From the NCBI GenBank assembly GCA_029339505.1, contig JAQISU010000210.1, forward strand, positions 16,006,001 through 16,070,000: a DNA stretch of 64,000 bases. The letters are read 5' to 3'. Each line of letters starts with the position of its first letter. Within the stretch, counting starts at the first letter, position 1. The notes beneath the pieces were generated by a model. That model ran no database searches and was not told the DNA's origin. It saw only the letters and a list, made by a program, of their open reading frames with translations. Both the position numbers and the translations under genes were made by a program. Below are positions 41,059 to 54,600 of the stretch, piece by piece. Origin of the DNA: Unio delphinus (Eukaryota; Mollusca; Bivalvia; Unionida; Unionidae).

Positions 41059-42400
41059 TCAAATACTGCATCCATGTATACACATAATTAAAACTTGTTT
41101 AGTTATTCTTATAATACAACATGTGCAGTCATTTCCATTTTCAAGGTGGACTTGCAAAGATTGAAACATTATGTAAATACATGATTGTTGTAAATATTGA
41201 AATTTCCATGGTATCGTGATTTTAGTTTTCAAGGTTGTTGTACCACATGCATATGGAGATTCAGTATGCTTGATCTTTGCAACTGATTCCAGGAGATCAT
41301 CATAAATGTGGAGCCGGACCGGCTGAGGGAACTTTTCATCCAGATGTTGCAGTTCCACCCAAGCTTAGTCTTTAATGTTTTGGAGCCAGGATCAAGGTAG
41401 AGTGGTGGCTATCACCCATCCCCCAACACAGTATTGCCAGATTGGTGTGTGTGGGTGAAAAATGCAGGGAGATGCACACAGACCTGGAAAAGATGTGTTG
41501 TGTTTTTTGCCGGTAACGAATATATAAACTTTTGTTTATAATGCGCATTGTTGCTTAATGCATTATTCTTGATATGCTTAAGAGTTAACGTATAATGTTT
41601 CATGAATTTTAGCGAGACTTCTTACAAAATGAGACATGCTTGGACTATTTCTTTGCAATCGCTGTAATGAATTTTAAAATTGTATGCCATCCAAAAACAA
41701 AAAACAGATGCATGCATAAGCATATGATAAGAAGTTTTAGTTTTTACAATTGATACTCATCAAGTAGATTATATGCATTAACTGGTCTTAATGTGGGTAC
41801 CTCACTATGCTAAACAAATCTGATGATGATAGAAAGATAAGATTCTATCGTCATCTGCAATCAGCCATTCCTATTTGATCCCAATGCAGGTGTCCCTGAC
41901 TTCTAGAAATGCTCCCCAAACATTTAATATCAGTTCTGGTTGCGATGCAACACTCAGTGCTCATGTCAGAATAAAAACTGTGTAGTTTTTATCCATATTT
42001 TTTTACATTGGAATTTTCTGATAAGTGCATGTTCCTAAAAACTTTTTAATATAATTTTTCAGGATTTTCAACTTTAAATCCTTGATGAAGATGTACATGC
42101 GATGACTAGGATGCACCGACAGGATGATCTTGTACTTGACGATGAAGTTCACTTCATGAGCGCGTTCATGCATGCTGTCTATAGCAAGTTCATACTATGG
42201 CAGCATTGAAGACTAGGGTCTGGACAGAGATGTGTCATTCCCTCTTGCTGTGTCTGGCAGATACGTGACAAATATCCAGATGCTTTTGGACAATACACTG
42301 GTTTCATCCCCTCCCGGCTTGCCTGAACTTTTTTTAAAAACACTTTTACGGGCACAAATTTATATATAAATGAATACATAATCATTTGACTTCATTCTTT
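41059..42400. other. Possible coding relics on the minus strand, unrecognised
   Basis: 41200-41358 (minus) encodes MELQHLDEKFPQPVRLHIYD then DLLESVAKIKHTESPYA; 42190-42330 (minus) encodes [20 protein letters not shown] then CQTQQEG. Amino-acid content is more protein-like than the background, but I recognise no family and no exon borders are convincing. Confidence 0.25.
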
Positions 42401-44280
42401 GTTTTGTTGTAATTGCACATAAAATACCATCAAACAATAATGCTTCCATTCAGATATTTTTAAACACCAGTTTATTATTCTAGGTAAGGTCATATATTAT
42501 CAATATAAAACTGTTCAGCACTTGCAGATACATTGTACATTGTTTTCAACTACTGACACTTACATTACTGTAATCTTAGCAGACATATCCATATATCAAG
42601 CACCTTTCATATAGTACATAGCTAAAATCGAGAGATCTTCTCCTTCACCAAAACGTGAGATGATGGTGGTTCTTGAGGTGCCTGGTTTCTGCTAATTCTC
42701 CTGGGATCATCTTCCTTAAATTCTCTTCTCCTCATACCCTGCGTGTCCTCACATATGAGGGCTTTCTGATTAAGCTCCCTGATGTGAGGATATGTTTTCT
42801 TTTCTGCCACTTTTTTCTTGTAACAGTGATGATAACTGTTTTAAAGAAAATTTTATTTTCTTAACTTGTGTGACAAGCATTCCCATATGTTAAACTATAT
42901 TGAGTTTTCACCCAATATTTGAGCGTCATGACCAATTCCTAAGGAGGGGTTGTTCTTGTTCTTATTTGTTCTATCTCCAAAGTACTACTTGAGACAACAT
43001 TGTTCAGCATTAGCACCCCCTCAGTAATCCCACCCCTCATACCCTCCACTTTTTGAACCACTGCTATATACGATAAAACATATTTGGAACATAAATTTAA
43101 AGTTAAATTTCACATTTGAAATATGAATCTACATTTCTCTCTCAAACACACACAAAACATACAAATTATTTACTATGACTGTGATAGACTTTCCGTCCAA
43201 AATGTTAGATGGTAAAATAATTGGCCTCTGAAATAAAAATGTATAGTCTGTGATGTACAGCTTAAGTAATATTCAGCTTATGAGTTGCTAACTTTCTAAC
43301 ATATATGTTGAGGGCCAGGTATTGTTTTTATTGTTTGTTTTTTTTTGCTTTCAGTTTCTTGTTAAGGAACGCACTTTCAACACTTTATTAGCTCTATGCT
43401 TCTGAGGAAATCCAAGCTTAGTTCTCTTTCCAAGGAGACACCATGGCAGCAGCTGCTACAGTCTCATCCAGGGTGGGGTGGTATTAAGCTTGCAGCCTTT
43501 TAATATGTATAAAATTTAATGTCATTTTCTTTAAGGACTTCATTATTAACATTAAAAAGAACAATTACAACTTTACACCATATTCTAAGTATAAAAAAGG
43601 TGAATACAACAATATCTAGGTATAATAAACACCTATTCATAATGAGTTATTTAATTATGTTCACTGCAATAGAATTCTGAATTTTAAGAAGCTATTATAA
43701 ACGTATATTAACTATATTTGCCCATTGTCTCCAAAATTACTGATATCAACTCCCATCATTTGTACACCAGATAGATGTGGCTCATTTGAACATAGAGGAA
43801 ATTTATTTCTTATACATAAAATTAAAATCAGTTATTGAGATATGGCATCTTACAATGATGTTACGTATATTTGATTTAAATAAGTTCTTTTATTTTTGTC
43901 TGATTCAAATTTGACATTTTGGGTTTAAATTCATTAATTGGGAGATATCTATTTTAGAAAATCCAGGTTGACCTAGACTCTATAAGTAAACAACAGATGT
44001 TAACCTCATTTTCTGACCTTGCTTCAGAGTGTAAACAAGCATCTAAAATGATTGGTTGATTCCAAGGACATTATAGCTTTGTTATAAAAATGATTGGTTC
44101 TCATATGGATCATACACTGTGTACGTGTTTTTTGCGAGCATGGGCTCGTTGTATGTTTTTAAAGTTTCTTTATTACGCACTATTCAGCCACGTCAAGACG
44201 CGCGATCGGTCATTGGTCCTTTTCATAATCTAGTGTAAAGATTCCGCGTGGTTAGATAGTCTCCATAGAAGAATCTAAAG
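42401..44280. other. Non-coding, nothing recognised
   Basis: AT-rich. A 62-codon minus-strand frame at 42622-42810 lacks any recognisable feature. Confidence 0.45.
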
Positions 44281-44316
44281 GTGCCGGTGACAAACCTTTA
44301 CCAAGTCCAATCGATG

Positions 44317-44319
<3 letters not shown>

Positions 44320-44395
<76 letters not shown>
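44320..44395. repeat. (CT)n microsatellite
   Basis: About 37 uninterrupted tc units. Confidence 0.97.
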
Positions 44396-44519
44396 CACAC
44401 ACAGTAGGCGTCGATGTGCCAGTTTTTGTGTTTGTTACATGTAATACAAATGCCTTTACGTGTTCATTCTATCCTATATTTCTTTTCCTTTCACTCACCT
44501 TTTGAAAATGATATTAATT

Positions 44520-44885
44520 TTGAAAATAGTATTAATTATAATGGGGAAGAAGGGTGTCCGTTTTTATAAGGATATTATAAGGAGGTAAATGGATATAGAT
44601 GTTAATTACAATGGGGAAGAAGGAGTCCGGGTTTGTAAGGATGTTATAAGGAGGTAAGTGGATAGAGAGGTTAATTATAATGGTGAGGAGGGAGGCCGGG
44701 TTTATAAGGATATTATAAGGAGGTAAATGAATAGAGAGGTTATTTATAACGGGATGAGGGCGTTTGGGTTTATAAGGATATTATAAGGAAGTAAGTGGAT
44801 AGAGAGGTTAATTATAATGGGGAAGAGGGAGTCCGGGTTTATAAGGATACTATAAGGAGGTAAGTGGATAGAGAGGTTAATTTTT
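44520..44885. repeat. ~69-bp tandem repeat, five units
   Basis: Units contain gaggttaattataatgggga, gtccgggtttataaggatat and tataaggaggtaagtggata, with moderate divergence. Confidence 0.92.
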
Positions 44886-45088
44886 TTTAAATTAAAATTC
44901 TTTATTTCATATACCCATTATGTTACAGCAAACCTCTGTCCTATGTTAATGAGTAACTGTGAGTTTGTTACATCAAATATGTGTTAATAGATGTGGTGGA
45001 TTGGGGAGAATAGTTCAAGGTTGAGTTTGGAATAAGTAGTTACTGTACATGTAGTCAAAGATTACGTTAAACATATGTACATTGATTA

Positions 45089-45400
45089 GTGCCTAAAAGA
45101 CGCCCAAAAAGAAAGAAGGCTCATAAACGACTTAGCATCACCAAGCTGAAATGCACCTGTACCAAAATGTCTCTCTTTGATACCCTGGAAAATCATCTGA
45201 AATCCACTCCTTTCGACAATCAGAATGTGGAGACAGACTGGGCGGCATTCAGAGAGCAGGTATACAGCACATCTTCTGAAATCCTTGGGCTGTCAACAAC
45301 AAAGAATCAAAACCAGTTTGATGAGAATTACGACGAGATCAAGCATTAGCTGGATAAGAAACACCGTATTTGATCTTCGACGTTTACCTCCTAGTCTTCA
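45089..45400 (+). mobile_element. LINE ORF fragment (endonuclease to RT linker)
   Basis: Encodes PKRRPKRKKAHKRLSITKLK ... FDTLENHLKSTPFDNQNVET then DWAAFREQVYSTSSEILG and FDENYDEIKH. This is the linker region of animal LINE polyproteins of the kind often mis-annotated as 'craniofacial development protein 2-like'. The frame ends at a TAG after KH and the similarity fades. It matches the same lineage as the RT fragment at 46690. Confidence 0.75.
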
Positions 45401-46689
45401 AAAAGAGACAGCAATTTCATTTTCGCGCCGAGTGTTTTACTTACTCTATCTTGTCATCATGTTCTTAGTCGTTTCAGAAGTTATAGCACGTTATATTCAC
45501 CAGATACCCATCTCATAGTTTACATTAGCAACTTGAACAGCTTGAACAGCTTTACTTTTACAAAAACTGAATAAATGCAAAAATGCGTACAGCAGTTGGG
45601 GAACACATGTTTAATGAAGCTTGATAAACGTTTAAACATTAATTTACAAATCTAATAGTTGTACGCCGTTAAACTAAATCAGATACTTTTATGATATGGC
45701 AATACAATAGCACTAAAAGTTAAAATACAATACTTTCTCGTTGAAAAATTGATATTTAAGAGCCTTATTTTTTAAAGGCAAGCATAAATAACAATATTAT
45801 TTTGAATTAAGAGAAAAGTGTATGATTATGTGTTTTCTGATCGTATTGACATAAGATTGCACGTGTATATATTTAAAGTTTAAGAACAGATTTATATCTT
45901 TTATTTGTGGATAAAACAGATTCAGAAATCCATCGATTGATAAGAATACGAACGGATCATATGTTTTTAGCAGCATATTTTTAGCATATTTTTCTAAGTT
46001 GCATATTCAGTCTTTTCAATTCGTATTCATCCTGAGAAATGACAACTGTCTATTTATATAATGGCTAGAAATGTCTCAACTATTAGCTGCGAAATTGTTG
46101 CTTGTGTTTTCATTCCGTTTGGTAAGCTAAGTACATATTGTTGAAACAAATACAAATGATCCATCAACGCAGGCTCAGTTTGTTCACTGCCACAATGACG
46201 ACAAAACAAGTGAATGCAGAACAAAACACAAAATAAAATTAAAATTACTAATCGTTAACTTATTGGCATTTAAAATAAAAGACTTTTTAAGATATAAGAA
46301 TACATGATATGTTTTATTTTAAATATGTTACATAGGTGTGATACCTATTAATATGAGTCTGAGAAAGGTTTAGGATTATTATGGTAGACAAGTCCGTTTT
46401 ATGTCAGCTTGTAACGTCGTTGTTACCGATATACTTTGGATTAATCTTGATTTATAGTGGTGTTTAAAGGTCGCACTATGCGAATCCAAACGTTGTCGTT
46501 GGAATTTCAAATTGTTCATCCTCCCCTTTGCTTTATGAACGATTCTAGTCATGCTTACAGTATTGAAATTATGTCCAGGAGTAGTGAAATTGTATGTTAT
46601 TAGACTCAGATATTACTGACCAAAGCGTCACGAAATTAAAGACGCTTCCATAATACCTGGGTATATACTAACTCTCAATTGCAGGAAAG
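45401..46689. other. Unrecognised insert between two LINE fragments
   Basis: About 1.3 kb with no reading frame or repeat that I can identify. It replaces the N-terminal part of the RT domain, so it is either a later insertion or diverged LINE sequence. Confidence 0.4.
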
Positions 46690-48060
46690 ATACTCGCAAA
46701 AATCCTACTGATCTGCTTCACTAATTACCTTGACAAGTGATTACTGCCAGAAAGTTAGTGTGGATTCCGAAAATAATGTGGGACCATTGACATGCTGTTT
46801 AATGCGAGGCAGGTGCAAGGAAAATTTCAAGAGCAAATCACAGACATTTTCTCGACCTACGTCGAATTGACAAAGGTCTTTTATACTGTCAGCAGAGAAG
46901 GCTTTTGGAAGGTAATGGCCGATTATGGATGCCCGAGAAATTGTATATCCATGGTGCAGCATTTACATGACGTCATTCAGGTACGAGTGCAGGACAATGG
47001 AGAGACACCTGAGCCATTACCAGTAACCAATGGAGTCGTGCAGGGTTGCGTTCTGGCACCGACACTGTCAGGATATTGTTCTCTACCATGCTGATTAATG
47101 CTTTCAACGACATAGAGGTTGGATTCAGCATAAGGTACCGTACAGAGGGAGTACTATTCAGCCCAAGGAGGCTTCAAGTGAAAACCAAGGTTATGACAGA
47201 TACTATCAAGGATTTCATATTTGCTGTTAACTGCGCCCTAAATGCTAGCTCAGAAGCTGCCTGCAATGCAGCGTTGTCACGTTCTCCATATCTGCAGATG
47301 CTTTTGTCTCACCGTCAATACCAATATCACTGAAGGCCTGCATCAGACGGCCCCTGAAAAGCCACGTGATGGACGCAACGTCACCGTCAACGGCCAAAAC
47401 CTCAACGTAGAGAACTTCTTAACCTAACAGACTGTCACCACTGACGACGAAGTGAACCTTCATATTGCCAAAGCTAAACCTTTGGCAGGTAGTATGCCAA
47501 CTTCTGGAATAGAAGTGGTATTAACATCCAAACCAAATTAAAGCTCTACTAGGCTGTTGTACTCTTCACACTACTTTAGGCACGCTCAACGTGGACGGTG
47601 CACCAACGCCACGCCAGGAAGCTGAATCACTTTCAGACCACAAGTCTCAGGAAAATCCTAAACATAGAGTGGCAGGACAAGGTTCTAGACACTGAGTTAC
47701 TCGTCCAACCATACATACCATCTTGACAGAGTCCCAGCTACGCTAGGTGGGACATGCTCTACGCTTGCCAAATCACTGGCTGCCTAAGAGATTATTATAT
47801 ATTATTATATGGAAGTCAAAATAAACGCTTCAAAGACAATCTGAAAGCGGCATTTGAAAGCATTCTCAACATAAACAATGATTCATGGGAGAAAACAGCA
47901 AGCGATCGAGTCATGTTGGGATCCTCCGTGCACAAAGGCTCCAAGTTGTAAGCATCTAGCAGAACAAGAGCTGTAGAGCGAAAGAGGCACCGAGAAAAGC
48001 ACGTGCCATCAACCCTCCTGGAGACGTCCCAATCTTCCCCTGTTCCTTATGCAAATGAAC
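46690..48060 (+). mobile_element. LINE reverse-transcriptase pseudogene
   Basis: Decayed RT in several frames: FSTYVELTKVFYTVSREGFW then KVMADYGCP (the AFD catalytic motif is degraded to VFY), RVQDNGETPEPLPVTNGVVQ then GCVLAPTLS, SIRYRTEGVLFSPRRLQVKT, and FIFAVNCALNASSEA, where the conserved FADD block reads FAVN. Downstream are the C-terminal basic region (SQNKRFKDNLKAAFESILNI) and DRVMLGSSVHKGSKL. Loss of both catalytic Asp blocks plus frameshifts make it inactive. Confidence 0.85.
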
Positions 48061-48594
48061 CTTATGTGTATGAACTGGACTCATCAGCTACCTTCACACA
48101 GATATATGCTGTACCATTTTCCTTTCCATGTGTGTCTTGTGGTAAATAATTTGCTTTTCAGGAGTCTTAAGTAGTCTCATCAATACGTATATGAATAGTT
48201 CAAGGAGAATACAGTGGTCTTTTCCGATTCTTCTACGGATGGTTTCAAAGCAGTGTGCGACAGTTGACAATGGTTTACTACGGAATAATGTAGGCATTAT
48301 AATTCTGTTCTGTAAAGTTTTTGCAACTTATGATATCACGAATTATGCACATTCACAATTCATAACATTTTTAAATGAGTTATACCTTGATCTACATAGT
48401 TGTTTGTTTCGAGCACAACGAGCATTATATTCTAGTATATATACATCAACTTATATTTCTAGTTATGATTACAAGAATATCATTCCGACATATCTTCTCA
48501 AATACAGTTTTTTATCGGATGAGTTCATGTAGCATATGCCGGAAGATCGGTATAAGTACTTCATAAATAGTGACAGTTCCACAACATATTTGCC
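48061..48594. other. Non-coding, nothing recognised
   Basis: AT-rich flank between the LINE and a SINE; the open frames here are short and featureless. Confidence 0.4.
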
Positions 48595-48795
48595 GGAGGT
48601 CCGAGTGGCTGATTTATCTAAAGTTACGGGTCACTGCCACTTCACCTCTGTCTGCGCGAGTCTTAGTCTCGGGTTCGGCCAGTGTTGGTATGTGAGAAAG
48701 CTTACGGGACACTTCTCATGTGTCGGTGGTTCACGTGGGGTTCTTCCTCTGCCATTAATACTGGCCTCCATCTATATTCTGAAAATACAGTATAT
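48595..48795 (+). mobile_element. SINE (family 2), nearly complete
   Basis: tRNA-derived head (gaggtccgagtggctgattt ... cgcgagtcttagtctcgggt), then gtgagaaagcttacgggaca, tctcatgtgtcggtggttca, attaatactggcctccatct. Colinear with 17715-17915. Confidence 0.8.
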
Positions 48796-50159
48796 GCCTG
48801 CATGTCTGATATAAATATGTGCTTTCTTTCGATGACTCATAGTAATATCAATGCCCCATATTATATTGAACCCGTTTCTTATCGAACATTATATGCTAGC
48901 ATATCTTAATCGGTTCCCCTGGCATATAAAATAAAACAGTGATTACGCTTTGTTATCTTTCTATCTGGTCGTTTGTTCTTTCAGCGTCTTACCTAACTCT
49001 TATGTTTGTTAGATATCCAATGAGGTCTTGGTAATGTATCTTTATAGCCTTTGACAATGTTTCGTACTTAATTGAACTTGATTTTAGAATATCATTACCT
49101 TTTGTTTATGCCTTTCTAATTGAAATTTTTCTATGATGTACACATTTTCCGTTACTTTTAAGAGATAAGTATAAATATAAAATTGATGGATATGATGTGC
49201 TTGTTTACACTCAGCAATTACAGTTGTACTCGTTTGAGTTTTAGAAGTATGTATTTTCTTACTAAGAAACTGATAAGAGGTAATCAAGTCAGTTGATGTT
49301 AGTTAAATAACAATACTGTGCGATGCAGAAAATGCACATACACGTCCTGTTGCATACTTTTTCGTCCAAATAGTGTAGCGGTTTAAGCCAATATAAAATT
49401 AGACCACGAAAATAAACACAGATATCCAGTAGATTCCTGCTCAGGTATTTAATATTGGTGTCTAAATAAGCACTAGGAAAAGTAGAATCGAAACACAACA
49501 TACCGGCAAATTGAGGTTTGTGTCATTTTTGCGACTCGATCAATACTGAATATACACAAAGTTTTGGTGTTGATATCTTCACTCTGGAAAGTCCAGGTAT
49601 AATAGTATACATATTAATGTATAAACACACGGAATTTATTAGGGAAAAAATCAGCGCTTTCGTTTAACTTCCTTGCATCTGCATTGGAAAAAAACTGTGT
49701 GTACTTGATGAACGGTCAACTTGTGTTAACAGAGCCTATTGTGAAATAGACTCCACACTCACGAACTGTCTTTTGTTTCACTGTTCATTATTGTATTGTG
49801 TTTGGATCGGTACAGTGGTTCGCTTGTCATGTACTTAAAACAACGAATCAATAGCTGTGCGCCCAACACATTGTAAGACAATCCATGTCTTATCTGAAGT
49901 ACTAAGTATGAGTCATTCAAACTGCCTTGGATTTAGTTAAGTATTAAATACTTTCCCATGATATACATAAACCCAAGACTGGTCACACTCTACTACAATA
50001 AATGAAGTCAGAATGGAACTGAGAAGAATCCCAAGGTAATGTATATTTTAGCTGCATTAGTACACATGTTTATCGGGGCGGCAACCACTGGTTTGTTTAA
50101 AAGTCCAGTAAACATTACAATGGCATATCTTTCCTACGGAGCCCCTTAAGTGACATGGA
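48796..50159. other. Non-coding, nothing recognised
   Basis: AT-rich with no supported exon or repeat. Confidence 0.45.
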
Positions 50160-50415
50160 TGAAAATATTTTTATTTCGTTATTTCGAAATAGTGTTTCGT
50201 TATTTCGAAATAGTATTTCATTTAAACGAAATAGTATTTCGTTATTTTGAAATAGTATTTCGTTATTTCGAAATAGTATTTCGTTATTTCGAAATAGTAT
50301 TTCGTTATTTCGAAATAGTATTTCGTTTAAACGAAATAGTATTTCGTTATTTCGAAATAGTATTTCGTTTAAACGAAATAGTTTCGTTATTTCAAAATAC
50401 TATTTCGTTCTTTGG
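50160..50415. repeat. 21-bp tandem array of palindromic units
   Basis: About twelve units of tatttcgttatttcgaaatag mixed with tatttcgtttaaacgaaatag. Each unit is itself near-palindromic (ttatttcgaaata, tttcgtttaaacgaaa), so the array can fold into many hairpins. The long + strand open frame across it only reflects a period divisible by three. Confidence 0.93.
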
Positions 50416-53344
50416 AATCATATATGTAACTTAGATTTGAAAAGTAATGAACGTAAAGATTATCACCCTTTGCATTTCGGTCTCTTCACGTGGAGGTAGA
50501 GTAAACAGTGTTGTGCCCGCGTCTCGTCTTTGATTTCAAAGATACGAAGGTGAGTCAAGTGTAGGCTTAGTCATGTCTAAGACGTAGATTTAGCAATAAA
50601 TACATATAAGTTATCGTTGTGGTGTAGTAGCCTGCAAACTCACTATTGTAAAGTATGGGAGTATACTCTTGAACTTAAAAAGTGCGTGCTTTTATTAGTA
50701 ATGTATAACACGAACATGACCTTGAAGTGCTAAACAGTTGCATGGTGCATGTTTTTCTATGTTATGTATACCACACACGAATCTAAATCATTAAACAGTT
50801 GCACAGTACATATTTTTCTCTGTAATGTACAGCACACACAGGTCTTTCATTCACTATCACTGTTGTAAGAAAACACAAGTAAATCTGAGCACTTTTTCTG
50901 GAAATATTTCTCTGAGATATTTCATTTGGGTCCAGATTTAGTTATTTGTAATATCGCTATGAATAATAAAAATCCCAGTAATTAGACTGCATGTTTGTGA
51001 AGCTATAATAGTAGTGGTTGCATTCTTGTTGGTATTTTAGTGTATTTTAGTGTATTTTAGCATTGTAAATAATTTGCCAAAAAATGGTGTGCATTTCTGG
51101 CCAGCCGAGCATCCCTGTTTTTGTTTGTCAACCATAGCACCCACCCACCATATCTAAAAGAGAAAAATATATTTTTAAAAGCAATAATTCCTGAAAAGGT
51201 TTTGTGCCTAGTCCAGTACTTGAAGTACTTAATACATTATATATTCTTATCATTACAATATAAAATATAACATTTAAAGAAAATAATTGTAAAACAAAAT
51301 ACCTACCTAGTAGGCACCTTAATTTTAAAACCAATGGAATAAGAAATGTTTTAGGGGGCTGTATGAATTTTTCAAATAAACAAGGAGGTATTGGGTGAGT
51401 GATTTTCATCTGCACATGATTCCTGGCTTGGTTATCTTGTTTTTAATAGTTTATGTTCCACGTTTGCCTTGTGGTGTTTGAATGGAAATTTAAGGATATG
51501 CATCATGGTTTGATAATAATGAGCTTTAGTAGATCAATCTAGTCCAATAAATTTATCTGGTAATATTTATTTGTACAGATATTATAGAAATTAAAGAGCG
51601 TGATTATTTGTATTATTCTGTGTATTAAAATGTGGCAATGCTAATCATAAATTTCTATGAAAGGTCAAATTAAAATATAACATTCATAGAGAAACAACAC
51701 ATTACCTCTTGATGAAAATTGTATTTACATTTTGCATTGATCAAGGTCTATGGGAAATTCACTGTTCCAAATGTATTAGTCTATATTTTCTAGCAACGCT
51801 TCACAATTGAAAGTTCATTATCTGATAATTTTTCACCCGTGGATATCAGATAAGTATTTTAAAATGAATAAATGGACATAAAAGTCAAAGGGAATCATGA
51901 TAATAATATAAGGGGTAACAACTCTTAATGTACTATAACCTGTGTTTTTAAAAGCTACATTTTTTCATGAATATGTTTATTTTTTTAAATTAATAATGTC
52001 ATTACAGTTCCTGTGTTATTATGTTGAAAGGAAAAAACACTGAGCATTTACTGAATTCACTTTAACCAAGCACTGTTATTTTTGTCAAAACACTGAGAGT
52101 TGAAATAACTCTTTAAATATTATACACCAGCTTTCTAAAAGCCACATTTTTTATGAATACATATTTTTTAAAACTTAATAATATCAAGCAAATTAAGAAC
52201 AATTTCAAAAACATTTTAAAAAATTCAGTAATTTGAAATACCAATGATAAATTAAAATTTTAAAATTTGTTGAGATCTTTCTACCTTGAAAAATCAATGC
52301 CAGTTTTCATGTGAGAAATGCACAGATATCTTATGAATTATTTTGGGAGTGGGCTATTATTGTCAAGATGTTGGATGAATTTTTACTAAGAAACACGTAT
52401 GAATATGCATGATGTGATGTTGCAATTGATCTGGAGATTTGTATCAATCTATAGACTATTTATGATCAGATTTTGATCACCGTTGGCAATCAGGACGTCA
52501 GTCATCAAGATCTTGGTTGAGTATGATTATGAGAGACAAGCATGGACATTAATGGTGTGATAATGCAGTTAATTAGCTGAAGGTGTCAGCAGTGTAACAA
52601 CTATAATTTTTATCAGATTTTAATCAAACAAACTTGATAAATAGTCTTATATCATACAGATTTTGCATGAGTTTGATTATTAGCCTGATCAACACATAAA
52701 CATAAAGTGATCTTTTAGCTATTGGACAAGTTTGGTAACACTCCAGTTAGAATTTACTCCATCTAAAGTTTATATATTTTTGTATGAGCAAGAGACTATG
52801 CGTATTAATTATGCTTTATATTTAAAAGGAAATGTTATCAGGATAAAATAAAATTGGTAAACTCAACATGATATCAAGTTTACAGCACTAGGGGTCCCCA
52901 GTATAAGCAAATAGGATATAATATGATATATGTATTTAGGATATAGCATGATATATGTATATAGAGTATAACTTTATATATAGTGAAGTAATTGATATAT
53001 GCACTTTAAGAAGCACTGCATGACTTAGAAAAAAAAACAAATCCTTTGCAACTCTAGTCCTACCATCATTTGCCTTTAACTTGTTTATAGACTGGAGGTT
53101 TCTTAAAAAATGCCATTTTTTGCATAAATAATGTGGAAATGAAAGCCTTGCTTCAGATATTTCAGACAGCACTTTTGGATAAGAAACACGTTAGGGGCAG
53201 GTGCTTCCCTCAACATATGTATGAGATATGGTCCATTGATTATTTGTATTAATGTAAATACGACAAATATTATCTTTATCTTTTGCATTAACTTTTATAT
53301 TAATCTTTCATTATTTAAGAAATGTGTTAATTTGTCTATTACAG
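50416..53344. other. Long anonymous AT-rich stretch
   Basis: About 2.9 kb with no gene that I can support. Minor features: tgtattttag repeated near 51030-51060 and gatatatgtat repeats near 52915-52985. Upstream exons of the HECT gene could lie here unrecognised. Confidence 0.45.
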
Positions 53345-53409
53345 AATAGAGGAAATCCTGAGACACAGAAAGATCAGTGAAGACACCATCACAAGGATGA
53401 AAGAAGATG
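53345..53409 (+). pseudogene. HECT-type E3 gene, upstream exon
   Basis: After a ttacag acceptor the sequence encodes RIEEILRHRKISEDTITRM then a short basic end, before a weak gtgtta donor. This is the kind of short helical segment that precedes 'DVNVISMMDVEQLQTYLPRY' in the next exon (54601). Frame agreement with the next exon is off by one base (an extra A in the gaaaag stretch), consistent with a pseudogene. Confidence 0.5.
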
Positions 53410-54600
53410 TGTTATATTTAATCAACCAATTTCTAATAAATAAAAGTCATAATATTAACATTTTTGCACTTGTAGACAATGGTACCAGTCTACAAAATAT
53501 GTTTATTATACCATAACACAAGATCAAAAAGCTTCTTAGGTTTGTGTTTTTCAGATTTTTATGTTTAGAGAGTGCAATAATTAAAAGTGGAACACATAAA
53601 CCTGAAAGGGTCAAAGAGTAAAATAATTTGTTGATCTGTTTGGCTTATAGATTGTTGTATTTCATAATGATTGTTTTACATCAGTGATACATTATCTGAG
53701 TGAGTTAAATCAGGGGTTACCATCTTCTTAAAAATTGTAAAATAAACTATGGATGCAAATTATCATATACTTACTAGTTCACAGTAGTGCCTAAAATTTG
53801 GAAAGTGTCATCAAGGATGACAAGCCCATTTTTGTATGTTATATGGTAATAAGACTTACTCAAGGGAAATTACTGCAAAATGGATGAGGACATGCAATGA
53901 AGTGACACTTTAACAACCTTTAGAGTTTTTAATTTTAATGTCTACAATTTGGATATAATTAGAGTTTGTACCATGTCACAACAAGTAACCTGTGAAACAC
54001 ACTATCAAACTAGGCACTATGTTTTGGGATAATTTTCTCATTTAGATCATCCTTTAGGCAAATTCAATGTGCTATGTACTGTAACAACCGAGATATTCCA
54101 AGGAAAATAATTGTATTTCATGATTAAATTCAACAGTGTGAACAGTTATTTAAGTATACACATAAGACACTATTGAGTGAGAAACTTGCAAGGGAGTAAA
54201 TAAATAACTAAGAACAAAGGCTATGTTGACTGCATTAAAAACCAATTTGTTCGAGATTTTGTGAACAGGAACTAAAACTCATGCCTTCAGCTCAGATTGG
54301 AGTCATCAATATTCTAAGCTTTTTGAACACGTATAGACCACTCGATTTGAACCTAACGTTTAAAGTCCATATCTTCATTGGTGCAGATGGAGCTATACTA
54401 CATTACAAAGTGACAGAAAAATGGATCCTTGTACAGATGGGCAGGATTACATAATCCCCAGTGGAATTTATCTTTAAAAAAAACATACGGATATAATAAA
54501 ATACAGAAGGTTGAAGTTTAAATTTACTTATATGGCTACAGACCATTAAGACCAGCTTGATGTAATTAATATTCTCATTTGTCCTGTTCTTTTATTTCAG
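53410..54600. other. Probable intron of the HECT gene
   Basis: AT-rich, ending in a good polypyrimidine tract and acceptor (cttttatttcag at 54589-54600). Nothing else recognised. Confidence 0.5.

Noticed and set aside
50150..50434. 94-codon frame of FRYFEIV repeats
   Set aside because: By-product of the 21-bp palindromic array; no start context or domain.
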